NCBI GenBank assembly: GCA_013695905.1
Contig: JACCZQ010000307.1
Location: 1-7,974, forward strand
Direction: 5' to 3'
Source of the DNA: Chthoniobacterales bacterium
GTDB taxonomy: Bacteria; Verrucomicrobiota; Verrucomicrobiia; Chthoniobacterales; UBA10450
Length of the DNA stretch: 7,974 nt
Shown here: piece by piece, positions 1 through 5,952 of the stretch
Numbering within the stretch: position 1 is the first letter of the stretch
Layout: each line of letters starts with the position of its first letter
Notes under the pieces: generated by a model
The model's database searches: none
Told to the model about the DNA's origin: nothing
The model's input: only the letters and a program-made list of their open reading frames with translations
Translations under genes and position numbers: made by a program

Positions 1-647
1 ACTCCTATAAAGACAAAGTCGCGCGCGGCGTCGCCGCCAACGCGGGATTGTTCACCTACCCCGTCCTCATGGCAGCCGACATTCTCATCTACGACAGCGA
101 TGTCGTCCCTGTCGGCAAAGATCAGAAGCAGCACATCGAAATCACCCGCTACATCGCCACCCGCCTCAACGAAGCGTACGGCGAAGTCCTAAAGCTCCCC
201 GAGCCGCGCATCCAATCCGCGACGGAGACAGTCCCCGGTCTCGACGGCCAGAAAATGAGCAAAAGCTACGGCAACACCATCGACATATTCGGTGAGGAGA
301 AGGAGACGCGGAAACGCATCATGAGCATCGTGACCGACTCCACACCGGTCGAAGCGCCGAAGAATCCGGACAGCTCGACCATTGTCCAGCTCTACTCGCT
401 TTTCGCGAACGATGCGGAACTGAAGGCGATGAAAGACGCCTTCCGCCAGGGCGGCACCGGTTACGGTGATTTCAAGAAACAGCTCGCCGGAAAACTGTGG
501 GAATATTTCGAACCAATGCGCCAGCGACGCACCCGGATTCTAAATGACTCCGGCTACATCGACGAAGTCCTGAAGCGTGGCGCGAAGCGCGCCAACGAAA
601 TCGCGGATCAGGTGATGGACCGTGTGCGGGGAGCGGTCGGCCTTTAG
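1..647 (+). CDS. trpS: Tryptophanyl-tRNA synthetase, C-terminal part (5' end outside window)
   Basis: Class I aminoacyl-tRNA synthetase that charges tRNA-Trp with tryptophan in the cytoplasm. The reading frame is open to the left edge (first full codon at base 3), so the N-terminal Rossmann half with the HIGH motif is missing. What remains shows the family's PVGKDQKQH segment (about 108-134), which lies in the active-site half, and a perfect KMSKS ATP-binding loop (252-266) preceded by PGLDGQ. A helical anticodon-binding C-terminal region follows, ending in a run of charged helices. Length and ending fit a complete C-terminus with a TAG stop at 645-647. The TTG at 48 is an internal leucine codon and not a start, because the preceding residues continue the family sequence. 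The family assignment is secure. Nothing upstream can be said about operon context. Confidence 0.96.
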   Translation, partial: SYKDKVARGVAANAGLFTYPVLMAADILIYDSDVVPVGKDQKQHIEITRYIATRLNEAYGEVLKLPEPRIQSATETVPGLDGQKMSKSYGNTIDIFGEEKETRKRIMSIVTDSTPVEAPKNPDSSTIVQLYSLFANDAELKAMKDAFRQGGTGYGDFKKQLAGKLWEYFEPMRQRRTRILNDSGYIDEVLKRGAKRANEIADQVMDRVRGAVGL

Positions 648-683
648 TCATCCTTCTCGCCCGCACAAAATTTTCCTTTTTTT
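623..683 (+). terminator. Probable intrinsic terminator of trpS
   Basis: An 8-base perfect inverted repeat (TGTGCGGG at 623-630, CCCGCACA at 660-667) can be extended by GAG/CTC with one bulged base. It encloses a loop of about 22 bases and is followed by AAAATTTTCC and a run of seven T (677-683). The left arm lies inside the last trpS codons and the stop codon sits in the loop. The stem plus T-tract fits a Rho-independent terminator, but the loop is long and A/C bases interrupt the T-tract, so strength is uncertain. Confidence 0.5.
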
Positions 684-744
684 AGCTTGCATGGCGCCCG
701 GCTGATTTTGTTAGATGCCTTTGTCCCGTTCATTTCAACCCCAG

Positions 745-750
745 AGGAGG
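745..750 (+). promoter_or_regulatory. Strong Shine-Dalgarno for the PEP-CTERM gene
   Basis: AGGAGG ends 9 bases before the ATG at 760. It decides the start: the earlier in-frame ATG at 715 has no such site and would put 15 charged residues ahead of the signal peptide. Confidence 0.8.
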
Positions 751-759
751 ATCCCACCC

Positions 760-1404
760 ATGTTACGAATCGCCACTATCATCGCCGCAGTAGCCCTTGC
801 AGCCAGCGGAGCGTCTGCGCAGACCACCCTCAACGCCAACCCCACCGCCAACAACGGCGGCAATACCGGCTGGGGCATCTTTTTTGATCTCAGCGCCGCC
901 ACTCCCTTAATAGTCACCGGCGCGACAACGGCCAGCACGGCGGCCGCCGGTGCCACCTTCTCGATCGAAATCTTCACCCGAATGGGCAGCGGCCTCGGAG
1001 GTCCGGTCGGCTCTGGACCGGGCAGCTCGCCCGCCGGCTGGACTTCCCTCGGCATGGTCACAGTCACGCAGGGAGCGACGGCCAGCGGCATTTCGTTGCC
1101 GTTTGCCCTTCCAAATTTCAGCATCGCCGGCGGCCAGACCACCGGCGTGGCGCTCGTCTTCACCGGCGCCGGCCCGCGTTATTTCGGAACGGGCACGCCG
1201 CCGATTCAACAATTTACCGACGGCACCCTCACCCTTGATACCGGCGACGTCCGCACCGTCCCCTTCACAACCTCGGGCAGCTTTTTTAGCTCACGAGGTT
1301 TGGTTGGCGAAATTATGTACGTCCCCGAGCCCTCCTCGTTCGCTCTCCTCGGAGTCGCCGGGGCAAGTCTCCTGCTCGTGCTCCGGCGGCGCCGCGTCCC
1401 GTAG
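760..1404 (+). CDS. PEP-CTERM sorting domain-containing exported protein
   Basis: Predicted 214-residue surface or exopolysaccharide-associated protein. Residues 1-20 form a Sec signal peptide (positive LR start, hydrophobic core, ASA cleavage site before Q21). The mature body (about 21-187) is rich in Thr, Gly, Ala and Ser and alternates in a beta-strand pattern, with no catalytic motif I can recognise. The C-terminus is a canonical PEP-CTERM tail: VPEP at 188-191, a hydrophobic segment at about 194-208, then four arginines (209-212). In the known system an exosortase recognises this tail in the inner membrane and cleaves it; no exosortase lies in this window. The start at 760 is chosen for the AGGAGG site and the signal peptide. 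The gene follows the trpS terminator and is probably transcribed on its own. Its specific role is unknown. Confidence 0.9.
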   Translation: MLRIATIIAAVALAASGASAQTTLNANPTANNGGNTGWGIFFDLSAATPLIVTGATTASTAAAGATFSIEIFTRMGSGLGGPVGSGPGSSPAGWTSLGMVTVTQGATASGISLPFALPNFSIAGGQTTGVALVFTGAGPRYFGTGTPPIQQFTDGTLTLDTGDVRTVPFTTSGSFFSSRGLVGEIMYVPEPSSFALLGVAGASLLLVLRRRRVP

Positions 1405-1448
1405 GCCGCAATTGGCCAGGTCTGCCTGTCGCCTGGCAACCCGGGCAC

Positions 1449-1733
1449 ATGCTGCAGGTGCAACAACTCGTCGGCGACGTGTGGCGCGTCTCGGTCATAG
1501 CCGCTACCCACACGGAGCATCAAGTGCGTGTCACGTCCGCGGATGTGCAACGCTTTTCCGGTGGGCGAGGAAACGCCGCTCAGTTGCTGGAAGCGAGCTT
1601 TCGCTTTCTCCTCGAGCGGGAGCCGAATACCTCGATTCTGCGCGAGTTCGAGCTGCCGGTCATCAGCCGCTACTTCCCGGAGTACGAGCGGGAAATCGGT
1701 CGCTACCTGGCGAAAAGCTCGACTGAACATTGA
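1449..1733 (+). CDS. Small conserved-looking hypothetical protein (94 aa)
   Basis: Function not recognised. The N-terminal half (about 1-35) alternates hydrophobic and polar residues in a beta-sheet-like way (VWRVSVIAATHTEHQVRVT). The C-terminal half contains a helical stretch, LLEASFRFLLEREPNTSILR (about 46-65), then FELPVISRYFPEYEREI. That C-terminal wording looks like a real small soluble protein family, which supports coding over chance. There is no signal peptide, membrane segment or cysteine. The ATG at 1449 is the only ATG in frame after the PEP-CTERM stop; it has no clear Shine-Dalgarno, so the start is the weak point. It lies 44 bases after the PEP-CTERM gene and its last 31 bases overlap the convergent ORF at 1703-1903. 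The overlapping 258- and 251-residue frames here have no such sequence character. Confidence 0.72.
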   Translation: MLQVQQLVGDVWRVSVIAATHTEHQVRVTSADVQRFSGGRGNAAQLLEASFRFLLEREPNTSILREFELPVISRYFPEYEREIGRYLAKSSTEH

Positions 1734-1903
1734 CCGAACTCGCGCACCACACGCAGCGGCTGCAGCCCTGCCTCCGCGAGCAGGCGCCGGCAGTTCGGCA
1801 CATCGCATTTGTCGTGGTGCAGCTCGAACACTGCGCGATCCACGCGCCGCAGCAGATTGCCGTAATTGCGCAGAAACAACTCCTCTATAGCTCGTGCGAA
1901 CAT
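1703..1903 (-). CDS. Short ORF resembling the C-terminus of a FkbM-type methyltransferase; possible gene remnant
   Basis: A 66-residue ORF at the end of the mla operon, starting 14 bases after the PIN/TRAM stop with GAGGT just before its ATG. The protein reads like the end of a Rossmann-fold methyltransferase: IEELFLRNYGNLLRRVDRAV (residues 6-25) recalls the 'IEGxE...L...VD/E.H' strand-helix of FkbM-type enzymes. A cysteine-containing helix (CRRLLAEAGL) and a closing beta-hairpin (VVREFGQCSVELF) follow. The N-terminal SAM-binding half is absent. In frame upstream the sequence only shadows the PIN/TRAM gene, so the ORF is either a truncated relic fused behind the operon or a genuine short protein. 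The resemblance is from memory of the family and unverified. Its end overlaps the convergent 1449-1733 gene by 31 bases. Confidence 0.45.
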   Translation of the reverse strand: MFARAIEELFLRNYGNLLRRVDRAVFELHHDKCDVPNCRRLLAEAGLQPLRVVREFGQCSVELFAR

Positions 1904-1917
1904 GCGACCTCGGTGCG

Positions 1918-2958
1918 TCAGCCAACCGATCGCATGGGAGCGAGTCTCGGCACCGCGCCATTCTCCTTCAGCTCCGCAAAAATGAGCCGCCCCGCGGCGG
2001 TCTGCAGCGCACTGGAGACCACCACCGTCGCCGTGCTGCCGAGCAGCGCCCGCGCGTGATTTACCACAATCATCGTCCCGTCCGGCAAATAACCGACCGC
2101 CTGGTGCGCATCGCGCCCTTCCTTCACCAGCGGCAGCTGCAGCTCGTCGCCCGCTACCACCACCGGCCGCAGCGCACGCGCCAGATCGGCCAGGTTCAAC
2201 ACCGGCACCTGTTGCAGCCGCGCCACCTGCCCCAGCGCCGCGTCGTTTGTCAGCAGCCGCGCCTGCAACACCTTCGCCACTCGCACGAGCCGCGCGTCCG
2301 TCTCCGTCTCGGCGTCTCCGGTTGATTCGTGAATGGTGAGATCCACATCCCGCGAGCGCTGCAGCTGATTCAAAATATCGAGCCCGCGCCGGCCGCGTTC
2401 GCGTTTGATCGGATCACGCGAGTCCGCCAGCGTCTGCAATTCACCCAGCACAAAACGCGGCACAATTAACGAACGACTGAGAAATCCCGTCGCGCAGAGA
2501 TCAGCGATTCTCCCGTCGATGATCACATTCGTATCGACGACCAGCGGCTCATGCTGCGTCATCTCCCGCGCGAACCGCACATACGGGATGATGAGCGAGA
2601 ACTCGTCTCGATTACTCCGCATCGCCAGCATCATGCCGAGGTATCCGAAGGTGCAGTAAACCACGAGCCGCACGGCCCATTGCGTCACCTCGGACTGGTA
2701 ACGCAGGATCTCCGAAGCCATCAGCAGATTCGCAAAGAACAGCCCCAGCAGCAGCCCGAACGTGGCCGAGGAAAACGCCCGCAGTGAAAAGCCTTTCAGG
2801 AGCCGGTCTGCGAGCACCACCAGCAGGCCGAAGACGATGCCGACCATGACTCCAAAAAGCGGCGTATCGTGCAGAGCGTCGCCCACCAGTCCGCCGATCG
2901 TCGCGGAAAATGTGACAAACAGCACCCGCAGGAGATTGAACGTGAGGAGCGGCGTCAT
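1918..2958 (-). CDS. Membrane-anchored PIN/TRAM domain protein (YacL family)
   Basis: A 346-residue protein with three parts. The N-terminus (1-112) has about four hydrophobic segments (about 5-26, 32-51, 66-82, 94-112) that should anchor it in the inner membrane. A PIN nuclease domain follows (about 138-260), starting VVDTNVIIDGRI, with acidic residues D142, E173, D221 and D239 in the positions expected for the Mg-binding site. A TRAM RNA-binding domain ends it (about 265-330). This layout matches Bacillus YacL-type proteins, which are thought to be single-strand RNases; the substrate is unknown. Nothing suggests a toxin-antitoxin partner, and the membrane part and TRAM argue against a VapC toxin. 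Its ATG overlaps the mlaD stop by 4 bases (ATGA), so its translation is probably coupled to the lipid transport genes. Confidence 0.93.
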   Translation of the reverse strand: MTPLLTFNLLRVLFVTFSATIGGLVGDALHDTPLFGVMVGIVFGLLVVLADRLLKGFSLRAFSSATFGLLLGLFFANLLMASEILRYQSEVTQWAVRLVVYCTFGYLGMMLAMRSNRDEFSLIIPYVRFAREMTQHEPLVVDTNVIIDGRIADLCATGFLSRSLIVPRFVLGELQTLADSRDPIKRERGRRGLDILNQLQRSRDVDLTIHESTGDAETETDARLVRVAKVLQARLLTNDAALGQVARLQQVPVLNLADLARALRPVVVAGDELQLPLVKEGRDAHQAVGYLPDGTMIVVNHARALLGSTATVVVSSALQTAAGRLIFAELKENGAVPRLAPMRSVG

Positions 2959-3896
2959 CGGCGTTTCCCTCTCGGCCGTGGGGTGGCGGTCGGGGTGGGC
3001 TGCGGCTGTCGCGCCCCTTCCCGCGCGGCCCGCTCTTCCGCGCGCCGCGCGCTGTCGCGGTAGAACAGCACCCCGTGGTCGCGCATATTGCTGATGAGCG
3101 CCTCCAGATCTCTCGCCACCCCCTGATTAGTCAGCATCGTCGCGAGCAGGCCATTCCCCGTCCGCGCTTCCCGGAACAATTCCGTGGCCGCCTGGATTGT
3201 CTTGCGCGCGTCGGCGATCGCCACCTGCACGTCGTCCGCTGCTTTCTTCGTGGCGGCCATTGTCGCATCCGCTTTTTCGATCACGCCGTCGATCTTCTTC
3301 GAGGACTCCGCCAGCGTGCTGGTGGTCTGGTTCAGCCGGTCGATACTGCTTTTCAGGTTCTCCATGTTCGCGGGCGAGAGCGCCTCCTCGTTCAGGCGCG
3401 TAAAGGTGCCGTTGATGTTCTGGACGGTGTCGCGCAGGTCTTTCACCAGATGGCCACCTTCGCGCGTGAGGTCGTCCATGCCCGTCTCGCGGGTGCCGGT
3501 GATTTGCGCGTTCGGGGAAAAAAACTCGGTCGGCTTCCCCGGTGGCGCCGCCACCGCGACATAACGGTCGCCCAGCAACCCCGAGCTGCCGACGGTAAAG
3601 CGGCTGCCGATGGGAATTTTCACGTAGTCGTAAATGCGCAAAGGAACGATCACTCCGTGACCTTCAGGAGCAAGGCGCGGGCCGCCCGCGACACGACCTA
3701 TCTTCGCACCCGCCATCAGAACATCCGAGCTCCGCAACAATCCGCTCGCGTCGGGGAACCGCACCGTCAGCTCGTAATAGGTCTTTAGCCCCTCGCCCAC
3801 GCGGCCGAACTGCACCACCAGCGCCGCGAGCACCAGCAGCCCCGCGACGACAAACAAGCCGACTTTAAATTCCAGGCCTTTGCTGTGGTGATTCAT
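2955..3896 (-). CDS. mlaD: MlaD-type MCE domain lipid-binding protein
   Basis: Substrate-binding subunit of an Mla-type phospholipid ABC transporter, 313 residues. A single transmembrane anchor (about 13-30) follows the typical GLEFKVGLFV start. The MCE domain is at about 39-117, including the conserved FPDASGLLRSSDVLMAGAKIG and the GSSGLLGDRYV stretch. Residues about 140-245 form a long polar helical or coiled-coil region (DLRDTVQNINGTF, LNQTTSTLAESSKKI), as in proteins where MCE rings carry a helical tube or barrel. A conserved-looking segment (GNGLLATMLTNQGVARDLEAL, 248-268) precedes a basic, Pro/Thr-rich tail. It is longer than E. coli MlaD (about 180 residues) because of this C-terminal part. 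The ATG overlaps the ATPase stop by one base (TGATG) and its own stop overlaps the PIN/TRAM start. Confidence 0.94.
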   Translation of the reverse strand: MNHHSKGLEFKVGLFVVAGLLVLAALVVQFGRVGEGLKTYYELTVRFPDASGLLRSSDVLMAGAKIGRVAGGPRLAPEGHGVIVPLRIYDYVKIPIGSRFTVGSSGLLGDRYVAVAAPPGKPTEFFSPNAQITGTRETGMDDLTREGGHLVKDLRDTVQNINGTFTRLNEEALSPANMENLKSSIDRLNQTTSTLAESSKKIDGVIEKADATMAATKKAADDVQVAIADARKTIQAATELFREARTGNGLLATMLTNQGVARDLEALISNMRDHGVLFYRDSARRAEERAAREGARQPQPTPTATPRPRGKRR

Positions 3897-4738
3897 CAGG
3901 CGCGGGCGGAAGCTACCACGGCTTCGGGATTAGTTCGCTCTTCCGGAGGCGCCGAAGCTTCCGAGCGCCCCAGCAAAAAATCCTGCAGGAGCGGATCGGG
4001 CGATCGCTGCAGCTCAGCCGACGTGCCGTGGAAATAAATTCGCCCCTCGTGCAGGTAATCGATGTGATCGGCAATGTGGAACGCGCTCTTCATATCGTGC
4101 GTCACAACGATGCTGGTGACGTGGAACCGCTTCTGCAGCCGGCGGATAAGATGGTTGATGCTGTCGGAGACCACCGGGTCGAGGCCGGCCGTCGGTTCGT
4201 CATACAGGACGCAGGAGGGGCGGCGAATAATGGAGCGGGCGAGCCCCACCCGCTTCTTCATGCCGCCGCTGAGGTTCACCGGCATTTTGTCGTGCTGCCC
4301 CTCCAACTCGATCACCTCCAGCATCTCGTCCACCTTCTGCCGGATCACCCGCGGGTCGCGTTCGCCGGCCTCGCGCAGTGGGAAGGCGATGTTCTCCTCC
4401 ACCGTCATGGAATCGAAGAGCGCCCCGCCTTGAAACAGAATCCCCACTTTCCGTCGAATGGCGGCGAGTTTCCGCTCGCTCAAGCCGATGATGTTCTCGC
4501 CTTCGATCCAAATCTCACCCGCGTCCGGCTGCATCAGCCCCACCAGATGCTTCAGCAGCACGCTCTTGCCACCGCCGCTGCGGCCGATGATCACCAGCGT
4601 CTCGCCTTTGGCGACGTCGAGATCGACGCCGCGCAGGATTTCCTGCGGGCCAATCGCTTTCGTCAGCCCGCGCACCGAAATCATCGGAGCGGCCGCGGCG
4701 CCGGGCGTCCCTTTTGTCTCGTTTGGCAAAGCGCTCAC
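3896..4738 (-). CDS. mlaF: MlaF-type ABC transporter ATP-binding protein
   Basis: Cytoplasmic ATPase powering the MlaE/MlaD phospholipid transporter, 280 residues. All ABC motifs are intact: Walker A GRSGGGKS (52-59), Q-loop Q103, signature LSGGM (156-160), Walker B CVLYDEP (176-182, catalytic E181) and H-loop H214. IGRSGGGKSVLLKHL, LFQGGALFDS and LSGGMKKRVGLARSI follow the MlaF/Mkl subfamily pattern, as does the adjacent permease. The start is GTG at 4738, overlapping the mlaE stop by 4 bases (GTGA); the next in-frame ATG, codon 19, lies just before the domain and is a weaker alternative. The 18-residue leader and the Ala-rich tail after residue 260 are low-complexity. Function within the complex is secure; the direction of lipid transport cannot be read from sequence. 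Confidence 0.95.
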   Translation of the reverse strand: MSALPNETKGTPGAAAAPMISVRGLTKAIGPQEILRGVDLDVAKGETLVIIGRSGGGKSVLLKHLVGLMQPDAGEIWIEGENIIGLSERKLAAIRRKVGILFQGGALFDSMTVEENIAFPLREAGERDPRVIRQKVDEMLEVIELEGQHDKMPVNLSGGMKKRVGLARSIIRRPSCVLYDEPTAGLDPVVSDSINHLIRRLQKRFHVTSIVVTHDMKSAFHIADHIDYLHEGRIYFHGTSAELQRSPDPLLQDFLLGRSEASAPPEERTNPEAVVASARA

Positions 4739-5529
4739 TGGTAGCCGGCGGGAAAGATGATGTTCAGCATCATCGTGAGGAAGAAATTGAAGATCAGCAC
4801 CGCGAGGGAGGCATTCACCACCGCCTCAGTCGTCGCCTGGCCCACGCCGACCGCACCTTCGCGACTGGTCAGCCCTTTATGGCAACTGATGAACACGATC
4901 AGCAGGGCGAAGCAAGCCGCCTTCGACAGGCCCATGATGATGTCGCGCATCCCGGTCCAGCGCACCATGTTCGCCACGTAATACGGGCCATTCACCTCGA
5001 GCAGCCCGACGGACACGAAATAACCTGCCGCGATTCCGACGCCGATGCACTCCGCCACCAGCAGAGGCATCGAAATCATCATCGCGAGGACCCTCGGCAC
5101 CACGAGGTAGTCGGTGGGATGCACCGCCAGCGCGCGCAGGGCGTCGATTTGTTCCGTCACCTTCATGGTGCCGATCTCTGCCGACATCGAGGCGCCGACG
5201 CGTCCTGTCACCATCAACGCGGTGAGCACCGGTCCCAGCTCGCGCATGATCGACACCGACACGACCGCACCCACTGCTGAACCCATCCCGAGTTTGTTAA
5301 ATTGAAAGAAGGTCTGCGCCGCAAAGACCGCGCCGGTAAATGCGCCCGTGATCACCACCACCAGCTGCGAGCGGAGTCCAATCTCCACGATTTGGTTCAT
5401 GAACAAGCGCCACCGGATCTTCTGCAACACGATGGACGCGAAAGTCTCGCCGGCGAGCACCACCAGCTCGCCGAGGTAGGTGATCATGCGGATGACTGCC
5501 GCACCGATCGCAATGAAAAGCCGGGACAT
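4735..5529 (-). CDS. mlaE: MlaE-type ABC transporter permease
   Basis: Inner-membrane permease of the Mla lipid transporter, 264 residues from the ATG at 5529. Hydrophobic segments are at about 55-75, 80-95, 147-175, 200-216 and 240-260. The diagnostic MlaE core (about 96-146) includes RELGPVLTAL, GRVGASMSAEIGTM and EQIDAL, and the late motif GVGQATTEAVV (about 228-238) is also present. No MlaC or MlaB gene follows, and the order here is E-F-D, not the E. coli F-E-D-C-B. The start is uncertain: an in-frame TTG at 5556 would add nine residues (MPAGLHLPL), and neither start has a clear Shine-Dalgarno. I prefer the ATG because the protein begins MSRLFIAIGAAV, as family members usually do. The gene lies 39 bases after the 88-aa gene and overlaps mlaF by 4 bases. 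Confidence 0.94.
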   Translation of the reverse strand: MSRLFIAIGAAVIRMITYLGELVVLAGETFASIVLQKIRWRLFMNQIVEIGLRSQLVVVITGAFTGAVFAAQTFFQFNKLGMGSAVGAVVSVSIMRELGPVLTALMVTGRVGASMSAEIGTMKVTEQIDALRALAVHPTDYLVVPRVLAMMISMPLLVAECIGVGIAAGYFVSVGLLEVNGPYYVANMVRWTGMRDIIMGLSKAACFALLIVFISCHKGLTSREGAVGVGQATTEAVVNASLAVLIFNFFLTMMLNIIFPAGYQ

Positions 5530-5568
5530 GAGAGGCAGGTGCAGACCGGCAGGCAAACTGCCGGGCGA

Positions 5569-5835
5569 CTACGAAGCGAGCAATTGTGTTTTCGTCTTCG
5601 GCCGGAGCTCCGGCGGGATGGCGCCCACGAACCGCGGCTCCAGGTTAAGCTTACGGAAAGTAGCGCGAATCTCGCGGTAAGTGACCGTCGGCGGCTCATC
5701 GAATTCGAGGTAAACGAGGTCGTGATTGCTATCGACCTTGTAGCGCAATCCCGGCACCGCCTCCAGTTCATGATCCAACTCGAGGATCTTGTCCAAGTCG
5801 CGCACGCCCGCCGCGTAAACTTCGAGTTCCAGCAT
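5569..5835 (-). CDS. Small hypothetical protein leading the mla operon (88 aa)
   Basis: Not recognised. The sequence has a beta-alpha-beta-beta-alpha-beta rhythm: MLELEVYAAG (strand), DLDKILELDHELEAV (helix), LRYKVDSNHD and LVYLEFDEP (strands), TYREIRATFRKLNLEP (helix), RFVGAIP (strand). This suggests a ferredoxin-like fold similar to HMA or ACT-type modules, but there is no CxxC metal site, so metal binding is unlikely. No signal peptide or membrane segment is seen, so it should be cytoplasmic. ATG at 5835 is chosen because AGG lies 9 bases upstream and because the fold starts there; the TTG at 5871 gives 12 extra unconvincing residues. It stands first in the operon, 39 bases before mlaE, so it may be co-regulated with or act on the lipid transporter. 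That link is inference from position alone. Confidence 0.75.
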   Translation of the reverse strand: MLELEVYAAGVRDLDKILELDHELEAVPGLRYKVDSNHDLVYLEFDEPPTVTYREIRATFRKLNLEPRFVGAIPPELRPKTKTQLLAS

Positions 5836-5901
5836 CGGCACGAACCTAGAAGCACTGGCCGTGCGATGCAAAAGGGTTATCGGCGCGGAGGCGTAGCATC
5901 A

Positions 5902-5932
5902 TCTGCGATTGCGCCGCGCGCGGCTCTGCGAT
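5902..5932. repeat. Perfect 12-bp palindrome flanked by 8-bp direct repeats
   Basis: In the divergent gap between the 88-aa gene and the lipoprotein gene, TCTGCGAT occurs at 5902-5909 and 5925-5932. Between them lies the perfect palindrome GCCGCGCGCGGC (5913-5924). GCGTAGC also occurs twice, at 5891-5897 and 5939-5945. This could be a regulator-binding site for the divergent promoters or a degraded intergenic repeat element; the GC-rich background makes chance possible for the palindrome, less so for the combined arrangement. Confidence 0.4.
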
Positions 5933-5934
5933 AC

Positions 5935-5949
5935 AAGAGCGTAGCTCTT
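5935..5949 (+). promoter_or_regulatory. Hairpin over the ribosome-binding region of the lipoprotein gene
   Basis: AAGAGC-GTA-GCTCTT is a perfect 6-bp stem with a 3-base loop. It ends 3 bases before the ATG at 5953, and its arms contain the only purine-rich Shine-Dalgarno candidate. In the mRNA it could limit ribosome access. The mechanism is inferred. Confidence 0.4.
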
Positions 5950-5952
5950 ACC

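Noticed and set aside
1415..1437. GCCAGG / CCTGGC hairpin after the PEP-CTERM stop as a terminator
   Set aside because: The stem is only 6 bp with an 11-base loop and there is no T-tract.
950..1961. Long open frames on both strands (950-1726 + and 1206-1961 -) across the PEP-CTERM and 94-aa genes
   Set aside because: They are Arg/Ala/Ser-rich products of GC-rich sequence with no domain texture, and the PEP-CTERM and 94-aa frames explain the region better.
1918..2958. PIN protein as a VapC-type toxin
   Set aside because: It has an N-terminal membrane region and a C-terminal TRAM domain, no adjacent antitoxin gene, and sits inside a lipid transport operon.
5842..5870. A sigma-70-like promoter on the - strand (TTGCAT, 17-base spacer, TAGGTT) for the mla operon
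   Set aside because: Only three of six bases match in each box and the leader would be about 9 bases, so it is not distinguishable from background.
5302..5952. The upstream part of the 386-residue + strand frame that ends with the lipoprotein
   Set aside because: It lies antisense to mlaE and the 88-aa gene; the signal peptide shows that the real start is at 5953.
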